Positions 18,160 to 25,487 of a DNA stretch of 64,000 bases are shown here, in pieces (position 1 is the stretch's first letter; each line of letters begins with the position of its first letter). Below the pieces are notes generated by a model. The model saw only the letters and a program-made list of their open reading frames with translations, ran no database searches and was not told the origin of the DNA. The stretch covers positions 248,001 to 312,000 of the forward strand of contig NZ_BMZH01000001.1 in the NCBI RefSeq assembly GCF_014652695.1. The letters run 5' to 3'. The stretch comes from Algimonas arctica. Lineage in GTDB: Bacteria; Pseudomonadota; Alphaproteobacteria; Caulobacterales; Maricaulaceae. A program made the translations under genes and the position numbers.

Positions 18160-18188
18160 TTGCAATGGGAACGAAACCGGAACATAAT
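18160..18188 (+). promoter_or_regulatory. Sigma70-type promoter of ssb
   Basis: TTGCAA (18160-18165) and CATAAT (18183-18188) are separated by exactly 17 nt and end 60 nt before the ssb ATG. The second LexA box fills the spacer and touches the first base of the -10 element. Confidence 0.65.
18169..18183 (+). promoter_or_regulatory. LexA (SOS) box of ssb
   Basis: GAAC-GAAACCG-GAAC, a second perfect GAAC-N7-GAAC site, lies between the -35 and -10 elements of the ssb promoter. Such placement is typical of direct LexA repression. Confidence 0.8.
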
Positions 18189-18248
18189 AATTTTTAGCGC
18201 ACGCCGGGCGAAGTGATCCGGCGCATCCGAAAGGCGAAGGAATATAGT

Positions 18249-18782
18249 ATGGCAGGATCAGTTAATAAGGTCATCTTGATCGGCAATGTCGGCACTGACC
18301 CCGAAATCAGAACATTCGGAAATGGCGGCAAGGTTGCGAACCTGTCGCTCGCCACGTCGGAAAGCTGGCGTGATAAGCAGTCCGGCGAAAAGAAAGAAAA
18401 GACGGAATGGCATCGTGTCGCTGTCTTTGGCGAAGGTCTCGTCGGTGTGATCGAGCGTTATGTCAAAAAAGGCTCCAAGCTCTATATCGAAGGCAAGTTG
18501 CAGACCCGCAAATGGCAGGACCGTGACGGCAATGATAAATATACGACCGAGATCGTCTTACAGGGTCCGGGCACAAACCTGACGATGCTCGATAGCCGTA
18601 ATTCCAGTGGCGGTGGCGGTGATTATGGTGGCGGCGGTGGAAACATCGGCGGCGGAGGTGGCGGAGGCTACAACCAAGACAGTGGTCGAGGCGACTATGA
18701 TCAAGGCGGCGGCTCACGCTCCGCCTCCAAAATGGACGGCCCGAAACAAGACTTTGATCTGGACGATGAAATCCCGTTTTAG
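18249..18782 (+). CDS. ssb: Single-stranded DNA-binding protein SSB
   Basis: 177 residues. SSB coats single-stranded DNA in replication, repair and recombination. The OB fold covers about residues 1-110 ([55 protein letters not shown]). A Gly-rich disordered linker follows, and the acidic tip DLDDEIPF recruits partner proteins. The ATG at 18249 has AGGA 8 nt upstream and matches the family N-terminus; the frame extends 12 codons further upstream. Divergent from uvrA and probably SOS-induced. Confidence 0.97.
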   Translation: MAGSVNKVILIGNVGTDPEIRTFGNGGKVANLSLATSESWRDKQSGEKKEKTEWHRVAVFGEGLVGVIERYVKKGSKLYIEGKLQTRKWQDRDGNDKYTTEIVLQGPGTNLTMLDSRNSSGGGGDYGGGGGNIGGGGGGGYNQDSGRGDYDQGGGSRSASKMDGPKQDFDLDDEIPF

Positions 18783-18806
18783 AGGGTTCGACATGATCAC
18801 GGATTT

Positions 18807-18830
18807 GGGGCGCTTCGGCGCCCTTTTTCT
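18807..18830 (+). terminator. Rho-independent terminator of ssb
   Basis: A GGGCGC/GCGCCC stem with a TTCG tetraloop, extended by one G-T pair, is followed by TTTTTCTTT. It starts 24 nt after the ssb stop. Confidence 0.85.
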
Positions 18831-18871
18831 TTCCGGCATGATCTATGGTATAAACTCATAAGGGAGAGAGT

Positions 18872-19225
18872 ATGACTTACGTTGATGTGTTTGTGGCCGC
18901 CGTGCCGCACAAGAATAAGGCCGAGTATATCCGCCACGCGGAGGCCTTTGCGAAAATGTTCAAACGGCAGGGGGCCATAGCCTATTCCGAAGCGTGGGGT
19001 GACGATGTGCCGGACGGGACTGTGACTTCCATGCCGATGGCGGTTCAGAAGACAGAGGATGAAGACGTTGTCGTTGGCTGGACGATTTGGCCGGATAAAA
19101 CGACACGCGACGCCGGTTGGGCTGCGGCGGAGAGTGATCCGACCATGGCTGAGTTTGGATCAACGATGCCGTTTGATGGCAAGCGCATGATTTACGGCGG
19201 GTTCAATCAAATCGTGAGCGGGTAG
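18872..19225 (+). CDS. DUF1428 family protein
   Basis: 117 residues. The sequence starts TYVDVFVAAVPHKNKAEYIR and ends FDGKRMIYGGFNQIV, both typical of DUF1428, a dimeric alpha-beta (ferredoxin-like) family of unknown function. The central VVVGWTIWPDKTTRDAGW is also conserved in the group. GGGAGAGAG just upstream serves as the ribosome site. It stands alone after the ssb terminator and converges with the PLP decarboxylase. Confidence 0.85.
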   Translation: MTYVDVFVAAVPHKNKAEYIRHAEAFAKMFKRQGAIAYSEAWGDDVPDGTVTSMPMAVQKTEDEDVVVGWTIWPDKTTRDAGWAAAESDPTMAEFGSTMPFDGKRMIYGGFNQIVSG

Positions 19226-19243
19226 CGCTCCGACCGACCGGCG

Positions 19244-20617
19244 CTATTTTTTGAAAACCACGTCGTTCTCGGCGACAAATGTCTCCAGAGTTTTGAAGAA
19301 GTTGAGAATATCATCCGTGTCATTGGTGGCATTGATCGTGACCAAGCGGATGAACGTGTCGTCTCTGAAGGACCCGTAACCGACAAGCAGCTCTGAATGT
19401 TCATAGAGCGCGGTGCAAAGTTCTGTGGCGAGGATGCCTTTGTAATTGAAACAAATGGCGACTGTGTCGTCCACACTGTAATCCGAATAGTCAGGATGGC
19501 GTCGGACATAGTCGCGGGCCGTGTCGGCGAGTTCAAACTGCTTATTGACGATAGCGGCCAAGCCGTTCGTGCCGACACTCTTCCAAAGCACCCAGAGTTT
19601 TAGCGCATCGTTTCTACGGCCGCATTGAATGGATGTTTTGCCCGGATTAAATCCGTCATGGTCTGTTTGATATAGGTAGCTTGCGTCGTTGGAAAACGAG
19701 TTGTGGAGGTTCTTCTTGTCCTTCACCACAATCAAGGAGCAGCTCAGCGGTGTGCCGAGCATTTTATGCGCGTTGATCGTGAAAGAATCGACGTTTTCAA
19801 CGCCGTCAATAAGATGCCTGTATTGGTCACTGAACAGAACAGACCCGCCATAGGCCCCATCAACATGGAGCCAGATATTGAATTCTTTGGCGATGGCCGA
19901 CGCTTCGACGAGATTATCAAAAGCGCCCAGTACGGTCGTGCCGGCGGTGCAATTGATCAGGATCGGATGGAATCCGTTCGCGACATCCTCTTGAATAGTT
20001 TTTCTTAAAACCTCAGGGTCCATACGGCCTTGATCATCGGTCGCGATCATCCTCACATTATCCCGGCCAATGCCTGAAAAAGCGGCATTCTTGGGCGTGC
20101 TGTAATGACTTTCTATCGACGTATAGACGGTCATTTTTTGCTGAACGCCTTCAAAGCGTATGTTTTGATTAAAGGCATCGCGGGCCATCAGCATACCCAT
20201 GAAGTTGGTCATAGACCCGCCGGGCGCCAACGTGCCGTCTGCGTCCTCGCCCCAGCCAATTATATCGCACACTTGGCGTAAGAGGGTTTTCTCTACGGCA
20301 ATCTGAGGGCCCGCCGCTTTGTATGTCGCCATACTGTTGTTGAGAATAACAGAGAGCAAGTCGCCGAGGATGGCTTTATCTTGACGCCCGCCAAACAGTT
20401 GATTGAAAAACCCTGTCGTCGCCGTACGAGGGGACGTGAAGATGAGGTCTTTCAGAGCGGCTTCTAACTCAGTGGTGCTTATGCCGTCTTTTTGTAATTT
20501 GAGATCAAGACGCTCATATACGGTGGCGGAAGGGATGTGCTCCGCAACCGGATTTTTGGCCTCATCCGCTAAAAGTTCACGGACCAGCCGATCAAAAACT
20601 TCTAGTGTTTGTTCCAT
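19244..20617 (-). CDS. Pyridoxal-phosphate group II decarboxylase
   Basis: 457 residues, related to glutamate, cysteine-sulfinate and aromatic amino-acid decarboxylases. Visible landmarks are GYFNQ-like TTGFFNQLFGG near the N-terminus, LAPGGSMTNFMGMLMAR, the cofactor region WLHVDGAYGGS with the Asp that pairs with the pyridine ring, and DSFTINAHKMLGTPLSCS with the Schiff-base Lys. ISIQCGRRNDALKLW-like SIQCGRRNDALKLWVLWKS fits the glutamate/sulfinoalanine branch. Substrate cannot be decided. ATG 20617 is preferred over TTG 20632; both have weak ribosome sites. Confidence 0.85.
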   Translation of the reverse strand: MEQTLEVFDRLVRELLADEAKNPVAEHIPSATVYERLDLKLQKDGISTTELEAALKDLIFTSPRTATTGFFNQLFGGRQDKAILGDLLSVILNNSMATYKAAGPQIAVEKTLLRQVCDIIGWGEDADGTLAPGGSMTNFMGMLMARDAFNQNIRFEGVQQKMTVYTSIESHYSTPKNAAFSGIGRDNVRMIATDDQGRMDPEVLRKTIQEDVANGFHPILINCTAGTTVLGAFDNLVEASAIAKEFNIWLHVDGAYGGSVLFSDQYRHLIDGVENVDSFTINAHKMLGTPLSCSLIVVKDKKNLHNSFSNDASYLYQTDHDGFNPGKTSIQCGRRNDALKLWVLWKSVGTNGLAAIVNKQFELADTARDYVRRHPDYSDYSVDDTVAICFNYKGILATELCTALYEHSELLVGYGSFRDDTFIRLVTINATNDTDDILNFFKTLETFVAENDVVFKK

Positions 20618-20667
20618 GATCTCAAATTCCAATTTGTAAACGTCGCAATAGAATGAGGCACGCCCAG

Positions 20668-20684
20668 AGGCCCCTTATGGGCCT
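20668..20684. other. Short palindromic hairpin between two minus-strand genes
   Basis: AGGCCC and GGGCCT pair perfectly around CTTAT in the gap between the aminopeptidase stop and the decarboxylase start. No T-run follows on either strand, so its role is unclear. Confidence 0.3.
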
Positions 20685-20713
20685 GTCCGTCCTACCAATT
20701 AATACGGGGGCTT

Positions 20714-22486
20714 TTAGAGAGGGCGGCAAGCCTGCTTTAGCCAAGCGGCGATTTCGCCATCCAACTCAGGACCGATCTCTTTTTGAACGCGGGCGTGATA
20801 TTCATCGACATAGTCACGTTCAGCGCGGGTCAGCATGTCCGTGTCGATTAGCGCCCGGCAGAAAGGTGCCAGCGTGAGCGTATGGAAGCCGTGCATTGGA
20901 CGTTCGCCACCGGAGATATCTTCGGCTTGCGTGACATATTGCAAATTTTCGATCCGGATACCGTATTCACCCGCTTTATAATAACCGGGCTCGTTTGAAA
21001 CAATCATGCCCGTTTCTAGGGCGACGTTGTTGGGCGTCTTCGAAATCCGTTGTGGTCCTTCATGGACGCCAAGGAATGCACCAACACCGTGACCTGTGCC
21101 GTGATCATAGTCTAATCCGGCTTGCCAGAGGGGGTAGCGCGCGATGGCGTCGAGATTTGACCCCGTGGTGCCGGAGGGGAAACGGATCGTGGCTAGCGCG
21201 ATATGGCCTTGTAGCACGAGTGTGTAACGCTCACACATTTCCTGTGTCGCTTTGCCGATCGGAACCGTGCGCGTAACATCGGTCGTGCCGTCAACATATT
21301 GGCCGCCACTATCGACCAAATAAAGCGTTCCCGGCGCAAGGGGCAGGGTGGTCGCCGTATTGACGCGGTAATGACAATGCGCGCCATTGGACCCGGCCCC
21401 GGAGATGGTCTCAAATGAGAGGTCTTTCAGCAAGCCCGTATCATGGCGGAACGTTTCCAACTTCACGGCCGCATCAATCTCGTCAAACTGTCCCGATTGA
21501 GCCTCTGTGTCGAGCCAGTGGAGGAAGCGGATTAAAGGCACAGCATCCCGGCGATGCGCCGTTTCTGAGCCGCGCAATTCAGCGCTTGATTTAATGGCTT
21601 TGGGCAGCGCGACCGGGTCCTCTTGAGCGAGGACGGTTGCGCCAGCGTCTTTAAGGGATTGGGAATGCCAAGCTGAACTTGTGGTGGGATCGACAATAAG
21701 TGTTTTACCCGACCAGTTAGATAGGTCCGCGGCTAACGCGTCTTCCGAAGTAACGCTGACTTCATTGCCAAGATGCGAGCGAACATCACCAGACAGCTTA
21801 TCTGGGTCCACATAGAGCGACACGAGGCCGGCCTTGTCAATGATCGCATTGGCCAACATCAACGGTGTACAGCGCACATCAGACCCGCGCAGGTTAAGCA
21901 ACCACGCAATTGATGCGGGTGCCGTCAACATGGCCGCGTCTGCGCCCGCATGGGCGATGGCTTGGCCAATTTCTGCGCGCTTTTGCGCGTGATTTTTACC
22001 GGATAACATATCGGGTTGAATAGCGACTGGGCCCTTGGGGGCCGCAGGCCGGTTTGTCCAAGCAGTATCAATTGGGTTTACCTCTAGCGCGACTAATGTT
22101 GCACCAGCGCCCTCGGCAGCGTTGCGGAGCGCAGAGACGGCTTTGGGCGGATGCAGACGCGGATCATATCCGATCGTCTCGCCTTTGCGGAGATTGGCAC
22201 GAAGCCATGCGGTAATACCGTCTTCCAGTCGCGCAAACCCAAACAGATCGCCATCAACTTGCTGACGCACTTGCAACGTATAGCGGCCATCCGTGAACAT
22301 TGACGCACGGTCGTTAAGAACAATGGCGGCCCCTGCGGATCCGGTGAACCCTGTGGCCCACATCAGCCGCTCATTATAGTCGGGCAAATATTCGTTATTA
22401 TATTCGTCTTCATGCGGGATCAGCAGGCCGTCGAGCTTAAGGCGTTTCAGTTCGGCGCGTAAGAGCGGGACATTGTCCCGTCCCAT
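20714..22486 (-). CDS. Xaa-Pro aminopeptidase, M24 family
   Basis: 590 residues. It should remove an N-terminal residue that precedes proline. Two creatinase-type N-terminal domains (about residues 1-290) precede the pita-bread catalytic domain. Metal ligands are visible: the Asp pair in YLVDSGGQYVDGTTDVTRT, the His in HGTGHGVGAFLGVHEGP, and the Glu residues in VSNEPGYYK and GIRIENL. The start at 22486 is chosen because GGAGGG lies 6 nt upstream; the frame continues 22 codons further without a ribosome site. Length matches the long three-domain APP type. Confidence 0.9.
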   Translation of the reverse strand: MGRDNVPLLRAELKRLKLDGLLIPHEDEYNNEYLPDYNERLMWATGFTGSAGAAIVLNDRASMFTDGRYTLQVRQQVDGDLFGFARLEDGITAWLRANLRKGETIGYDPRLHPPKAVSALRNAAEGAGATLVALEVNPIDTAWTNRPAAPKGPVAIQPDMLSGKNHAQKRAEIGQAIAHAGADAAMLTAPASIAWLLNLRGSDVRCTPLMLANAIIDKAGLVSLYVDPDKLSGDVRSHLGNEVSVTSEDALAADLSNWSGKTLIVDPTTSSAWHSQSLKDAGATVLAQEDPVALPKAIKSSAELRGSETAHRRDAVPLIRFLHWLDTEAQSGQFDEIDAAVKLETFRHDTGLLKDLSFETISGAGSNGAHCHYRVNTATTLPLAPGTLYLVDSGGQYVDGTTDVTRTVPIGKATQEMCERYTLVLQGHIALATIRFPSGTTGSNLDAIARYPLWQAGLDYDHGTGHGVGAFLGVHEGPQRISKTPNNVALETGMIVSNEPGYYKAGEYGIRIENLQYVTQAEDISGGERPMHGFHTLTLAPFCRALIDTDMLTRAERDYVDEYHARVQKEIGPELDGEIAAWLKQACRPL

Positions 22487-22666
22487 CTTTGGCCCTCCGA
22501 CAACGTCAAAATTTTGTATCATGTCTATCGTGATTTTACCCATGCCCAACATCTAGGCGCTTTGGACCGGAAGGGAAAGCGGTCCACCTGAGTTTCGCTG
22601 GCATTCGATATTTTGGGCAAAAAATGATCTATTTATTTGATGTTTTCTCTAAACGGGACAACAACA

Positions 22667-22682
22667 TTAACGCGAGCCTAAC
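22667..22682 (+). promoter_or_regulatory. Possible CtrA binding site
   Basis: TTAA-CGCGAGC-CTAAC differs by one base from the Caulobacter CtrA consensus TTAA-N7-TTAAC. It lies about 145 nt before the first small Arg-tailed ORF and about 180 nt before the aminopeptidase. A single match of this kind can arise by chance. Confidence 0.35.
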
Positions 22683-22728
22683 AAGGATGTGAATTGCTAC
22701 CCGTTTTTGCATAGCTAAGTTGGTGCAC

Positions 22729-22803
22729 TGTAGGTTCAATTGGGTCAGGGGCAAACCTACATACAAGTCACTCAAAAAAGGGTGACGACAATCAGGTCGC
22801 ACC
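22729..22803 (+). ncRNA. Structured 5' leader with mutually exclusive hairpins
   Basis: Three stems can be drawn. P1 is TGTAGGTT (22729-22736) with AACCTACA (22754-22761), 8 bp perfect. Hairpin A is GTCACTC (22767-22773) with GGGTGAC (22780-22786) around AAAAAA. Hairpin B is GGTG-(A)-CGAC (22781-22789) with GTCGCACC (22796-22803), 8 bp with one bulged A. A and B share bases 22781-22786 and cannot form together, as in attenuators and riboswitches. The ORF start is 23 nt beyond. No known riboswitch class is recognised; transcription is inferred. Confidence 0.45.
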
Positions 22804-22825
22804 GCAAAGACAGAAGAAAAATAAC

Positions 22826-22957
22826 ATGTCCTATCAATTCAATGCCAGCACCTTGCGCCCGCAAAGCAAGGTCAAAGTCGGCGGCGAAATCGCTACGGTT
22901 AGTCTCCTGACCCGTCGCACTATCCGTCAGAACCGTCGGGCTCAACGCGCGCTCTAA
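22826..22957 (+). CDS. Small Arg-tailed protein 1 (43 aa), unknown family
   Basis: 43 residues starting MSYQFNASTLRPQ and ending LLTRRTIRQNRRAQRAL. The last 17 residues are strongly basic and align without gaps to the end of the second small ORF at 23147-23275, pattern LL[ST]RR[ST]xRxxRRxxR[AG][LV]. Such a tail suggests binding to RNA, DNA or an acidic partner. AGAAGAAAAAT precedes the ATG as a weak purine-rich ribosome site. A terminator follows 26 nt after the stop, and a structured leader precedes it. It does not resemble any family I know; being real depends on the paralogue and its flanking signals. Confidence 0.6.
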   Translation: MSYQFNASTLRPQSKVKVGGEIATVSLLTRRTIRQNRRAQRAL

Positions 22958-22983
22958 GGTTTATCCGTATTTCGCTTTTAATA

Positions 22984-23012
22984 GCTCGGACCCCGTGTCC
23001 GGGCTTTTTTTT
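22984..23012 (+). terminator. Rho-independent terminator after small ORF 1
   Basis: GCTCGGAC pairs with GTCCGGGC (one G-T pair) around CCCGT, followed by eight T. It lies 26 nt after the stop of the 43-aa ORF and marks that ORF as a separate transcript. Confidence 0.85.
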
Positions 23013-23042
23013 ATGTCGAAATCTCACAAGTGTTCATAAATG

Positions 23043-23064
23043 CATGATATATGTCATAATCATG
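23043..23064. promoter_or_regulatory. AT-rich inverted repeat upstream of small ORF 2
   Basis: CATGAT and ATCATG form 6-bp arms around ATATGTCATA, about 83 nt before the second small ORF. The place and symmetry suit an operator in a promoter region; the regulator is unknown. Confidence 0.35.
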
Positions 23065-23086
23065 TGAGTATGAATGAATCTATCTT

Positions 23087-23126
23087 TCTGACATAGAGAT
23101 TTCAGTCAGACAGCGGATAATTCCGC
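23087..23126 (+). ncRNA. Leader hairpins of small ORF 2
   Basis: TCTGAC (23087-23092) pairs with GTCAGA (23105-23110), and GCGGA (23113-23117) pairs with TCCGC (23122-23126) around TAAT. The stems sit 20 nt before the ORF and imitate the hairpin-rich leader of the first small gene, though the sequences are different. Confidence 0.35.
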
Positions 23127-23146
23127 GACTTAGAAAGAGAGATAAA

Positions 23147-23275
23147 ATGGCTTATCAACCGGATACAAAGCGGCTCATTGAGACTGCCGTGCCGATGAAA
23201 ACGGCTGAACCCCTTACGAAACTTTTGTCACGCAGGTCGCAACGGCGGTCCCGCCGCATCATTCGGGGTGTTTAG
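23147..23275 (+). CDS. Small Arg-tailed protein 2 (42 aa), paralogue of the first
   Basis: 42 residues starting MAYQPDTKRLIETAV and ending LLSRRSQRRSRRIIRGV. The start (M-[SA]-YQ) and the 17-residue Arg-rich end match the 43-aa ORF at 22826-22957, whereas the middles differ, which points to an old duplication. GAAAGAGAG about 6 nt before the ATG is a good ribosome site. It ends overlapping the prmA stop by 4 nt on the opposite strand. Function unknown; a nucleic-acid-binding or ribosome-associated role is inference from the charge only. Confidence 0.6.
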   Translation: MAYQPDTKRLIETAVPMKTAEPLTKLLSRRSQRRSRRIIRGV

Positions 23276-24123
23276 TCTCGCGATGCTAAGAGTGACGTCC
23301 AGCCATCCAGGCTGGGCTTCAGCGCCACGCTGAGGCCTTCGGCTCGAAAGGCGTCGGCAACCCATTCGGCTTGCGCATCTAAAATGCCTGATAAAATTGC
23401 AAACCCTTTTGGATTCATAGCCTGCGCAATATCACCCGCCAGCCCCCGCAAAGGGCCCGCCAAAATATTCGCGATAATGAGATCAAACGTCTTTCCCTTC
23501 AGGGCCGGCGTATCAAACCCGTCGGCTGTGACGGACCGAAACTGAACGCCGTTGATGGCGGCGTTCACGTCTGCGACTTCGGTTGCGACAGGATCAATAT
23601 CGGTCGCGAGAATATCCGCGTCGGGGAACAGCATTGCCGCTGCAATCGCAAGAATGCCGGCCCCTGTGCCAAGATCCAATATTGTCGCAGGGTGTAGGCC
23701 TCGTTTTTCTTGTTCATCTAACATCAACAAGCAGCCCGTCGTTGTGCCGTGATGGCCTGTGCCAAAGGCTTGGCCAGCATCGAGCAGAACAGGAAAAACC
23801 GCGTCATCTGGCGGTGTGTCGTGGCTGCCATGAACGAAAAACCGTCCGGCCTTTATGGGGGGAAGCCCTGATTGGCTCAATCCAACCCAGTCTTCATCCG
23901 GTAATTGCGCGACTGTGCTTTCAACGTGGGTGGGCATTTCGGATTGAGCCGCTTTTGCTGTGGCTTCGGCCTCATAAAGCGCTTGAACGCTGACCGCCGT
24001 TTCGCCCTCATCAAAGATCGATATGGCGAGGGCTTCTTTCATCTCATCGAAACCGAGTTGTTCGGCGAGATCATAGCCAATGTCACGCGGAGCGCGCACA
24101 GTTAGAGCAAAGGGCTGTGTCAT
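23272..24123 (-). CDS. prmA: Ribosomal protein L11 methyltransferase PrmA
   Basis: 283 residues. PrmA trimethylates ribosomal protein L11 using S-adenosylmethionine. The SAM-binding motif TILDLGTGAGILAIAAAML is near residue 145 and the catalytic-loop motif DLIIANILAGPL near residue 215. AFGTGHHGTTTGCL just before motif I is a PrmA signature. The ATG 24123 overlaps the stop of the upstream lipoprotein gene (ATGA) and has GGAG 9 nt before it; the frame runs nine codons further without need. Third gene of a coupled minus-strand set with uvrD. Confidence 0.93.
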   Translation of the reverse strand: MTQPFALTVRAPRDIGYDLAEQLGFDEMKEALAISIFDEGETAVSVQALYEAEATAKAAQSEMPTHVESTVAQLPDEDWVGLSQSGLPPIKAGRFFVHGSHDTPPDDAVFPVLLDAGQAFGTGHHGTTTGCLLMLDEQEKRGLHPATILDLGTGAGILAIAAAMLFPDADILATDIDPVATEVADVNAAINGVQFRSVTADGFDTPALKGKTFDLIIANILAGPLRGLAGDIAQAMNPKGFAILSGILDAQAEWVADAFRAEGLSVALKPSLDGWTSLLASRD

Positions 24124-25487
24124 GGTCTTGGGCTCCGGTTCACGTCGCACGTCTTAAGTCGCGCCTTAGACCCGTCCGCACCGCAAATAATGAAATCCAT
24201 AATCTCGGGTTGGCGGACATGGCCATTATGCGCGAAAGCCGGGTCGACGAAACTGTTAACAAACGGGATTATTGGTTCGGCAAATTCGACCCGCATGTCG
24301 ATGACATTAAAGCCGAGCCGGTCAACGAGCTTGCGCCGGTCCAGCGTTTCGAGACCTGAATCTGCCGCTTTAAAAGCTGGATCAATTTTACTGTTCTTAT
24401 AAAGCTGTTCGTAAAACGGAACGAGTTCATAGGTCAGAAAATCATTGATTTCGGAGAAGGCAATCAAGGTGGGTCTATCTTTTGGCGCATAATCTGACGG
24501 CTTGAATGCTACGCTATCTGACAAATCAGAGAGGCTAAGCAGCGGAATTTGATTGGCCAGCATGAAGACCTGCGTCTGGCGGATCATGGCATCATGCACA
24601 GTCTCGCGGCTATCCGTCATCGCGTCTCGAACCACGTCAAGCGCGATCTTGGACCCGAGCGATTCCGCGACGAAAGCAAACGGATCACCATTCATTTTCA
24701 TTTGCTCGGCTGCAGCACAAATTTCTTGATAATCAACTTCGTGGCCGATGGTTTCAAATGACAGCCCATTCGCTTCGAGAGCCGCCGCACACATGGCCCC
24801 GCGAATAGCATTGCGAATTTCCAGACCCGCAGGGCCGAGATACATGATCGCATCAGAGAAACCGTAATTGACGAATTTGTCTTTAAGGTTGCGGTTTAAG
24901 GGTCGCCGTAGTCCAGAGAAATCAAGCGAGTCGCCTTGGCTATCATCTTGTCCGACATGAGCATTTTGCAGGCTCTCCCACATCGTTTCATCCCAGAATA
25001 TCCGGTAAATAACATAGCTGAGGTCATCGCGAACAGGGAGGGTTTGACGGTCCATACAGACAAGGCGATCCAGTTGCAGTTGTCGGCCGGGGATCGCCGT
25101 CCGGTAGCGTTTGATCTCAGGAGATTTTATATAGACATGATTGCGAAGCGACAGATCGTTCTTTTTTCTATCCCGACCGCAGAGTGCGCTGACCACTTTT
25201 TTTTCGACATCTAAGCCGTAAGCGTCTGCGACCCCGGTGATGAACGCATTCGCGAGAGGTTTCTCATTCGGGTTTTCGACCCATCCAATACCGTGTAAAA
25301 AAATAATATTGACCCGGCGTTTATCTGTGTGGGGCGCCCTGTCAGCCATCGCCTCTAGCCCATCAAAGGCGGCGACGCCCGGGACCTCTGACGCGAGTGA
25401 ATTGACCTGCAAAAGCGAAAAGTTGACGCTGGCGCAGCCGGATAACATCCATGCAAGAGCCAGAGTGAACAGCGGTTTCGTGCTCAC
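24120..25487 (-). CDS. Lipoprotein with alpha/beta-hydrolase-like features
   Basis: 455 residues, GTG start overlapping the uvrD stop (GTGA). A lipobox is clear: LALAWMLSGCAS, so Cys18 should be lipidated. VNIIFLHGIGW near residue 62 looks like the oxyanion strand of alpha/beta hydrolases, and FVAESLGSKIALDVV near residue 276 has the nucleophile-elbow shape but with A-x-S-x-G instead of G-x-S-x-G. A catalytic Asp and His cannot be assigned securely. A lipase- or esterase-like protein at the membrane is the best inference; I know no named family. Confidence 0.6.
   Translation of the reverse strand: MSTKPLFTLALAWMLSGCASVNFSLLQVNSLASEVPGVAAFDGLEAMADRAPHTDKRRVNIIFLHGIGWVENPNEKPLANAFITGVADAYGLDVEKKVVSALCGRDRKKNDLSLRNHVYIKSPEIKRYRTAIPGRQLQLDRLVCMDRQTLPVRDDLSYVIYRIFWDETMWESLQNAHVGQDDSQGDSLDFSGLRRPLNRNLKDKFVNYGFSDAIMYLGPAGLEIRNAIRGAMCAAALEANGLSFETIGHEVDYQEICAAAEQMKMNGDPFAFVAESLGSKIALDVVRDAMTDSRETVHDAMIRQTQVFMLANQIPLLSLSDLSDSVAFKPSDYAPKDRPTLIAFSEINDFLTYELVPFYEQLYKNSKIDPAFKAADSGLETLDRRKLVDRLGFNVIDMRVEFAEPIIPFVNSFVDPAFAHNGHVRQPEIMDFIICGADGSKARLKTCDVNRSPRP

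Larger units (their letters stand above)
17926..18248. other. uvrA-ssb divergent control region (323 nt, no gene)
   Basis: This gene-free stretch carries two GAAC-N7-GAAC LexA boxes (17997-18011, 18169-18183) and a promoter candidate for each gene. About 160 nt between the boxes contain no other signal I can support. Confidence 0.7.
22487..22825. other. Gene-free region leading to the small Arg-tailed ORF (339 nt)
   Basis: It holds a CtrA-like site at 22667-22682 and the structured leader 22729-22803, both listed separately. The part nearest the aminopeptidase (22487-22660) shows no signal I can support beyond the alternative aminopeptidase start codons. Confidence 0.5.
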
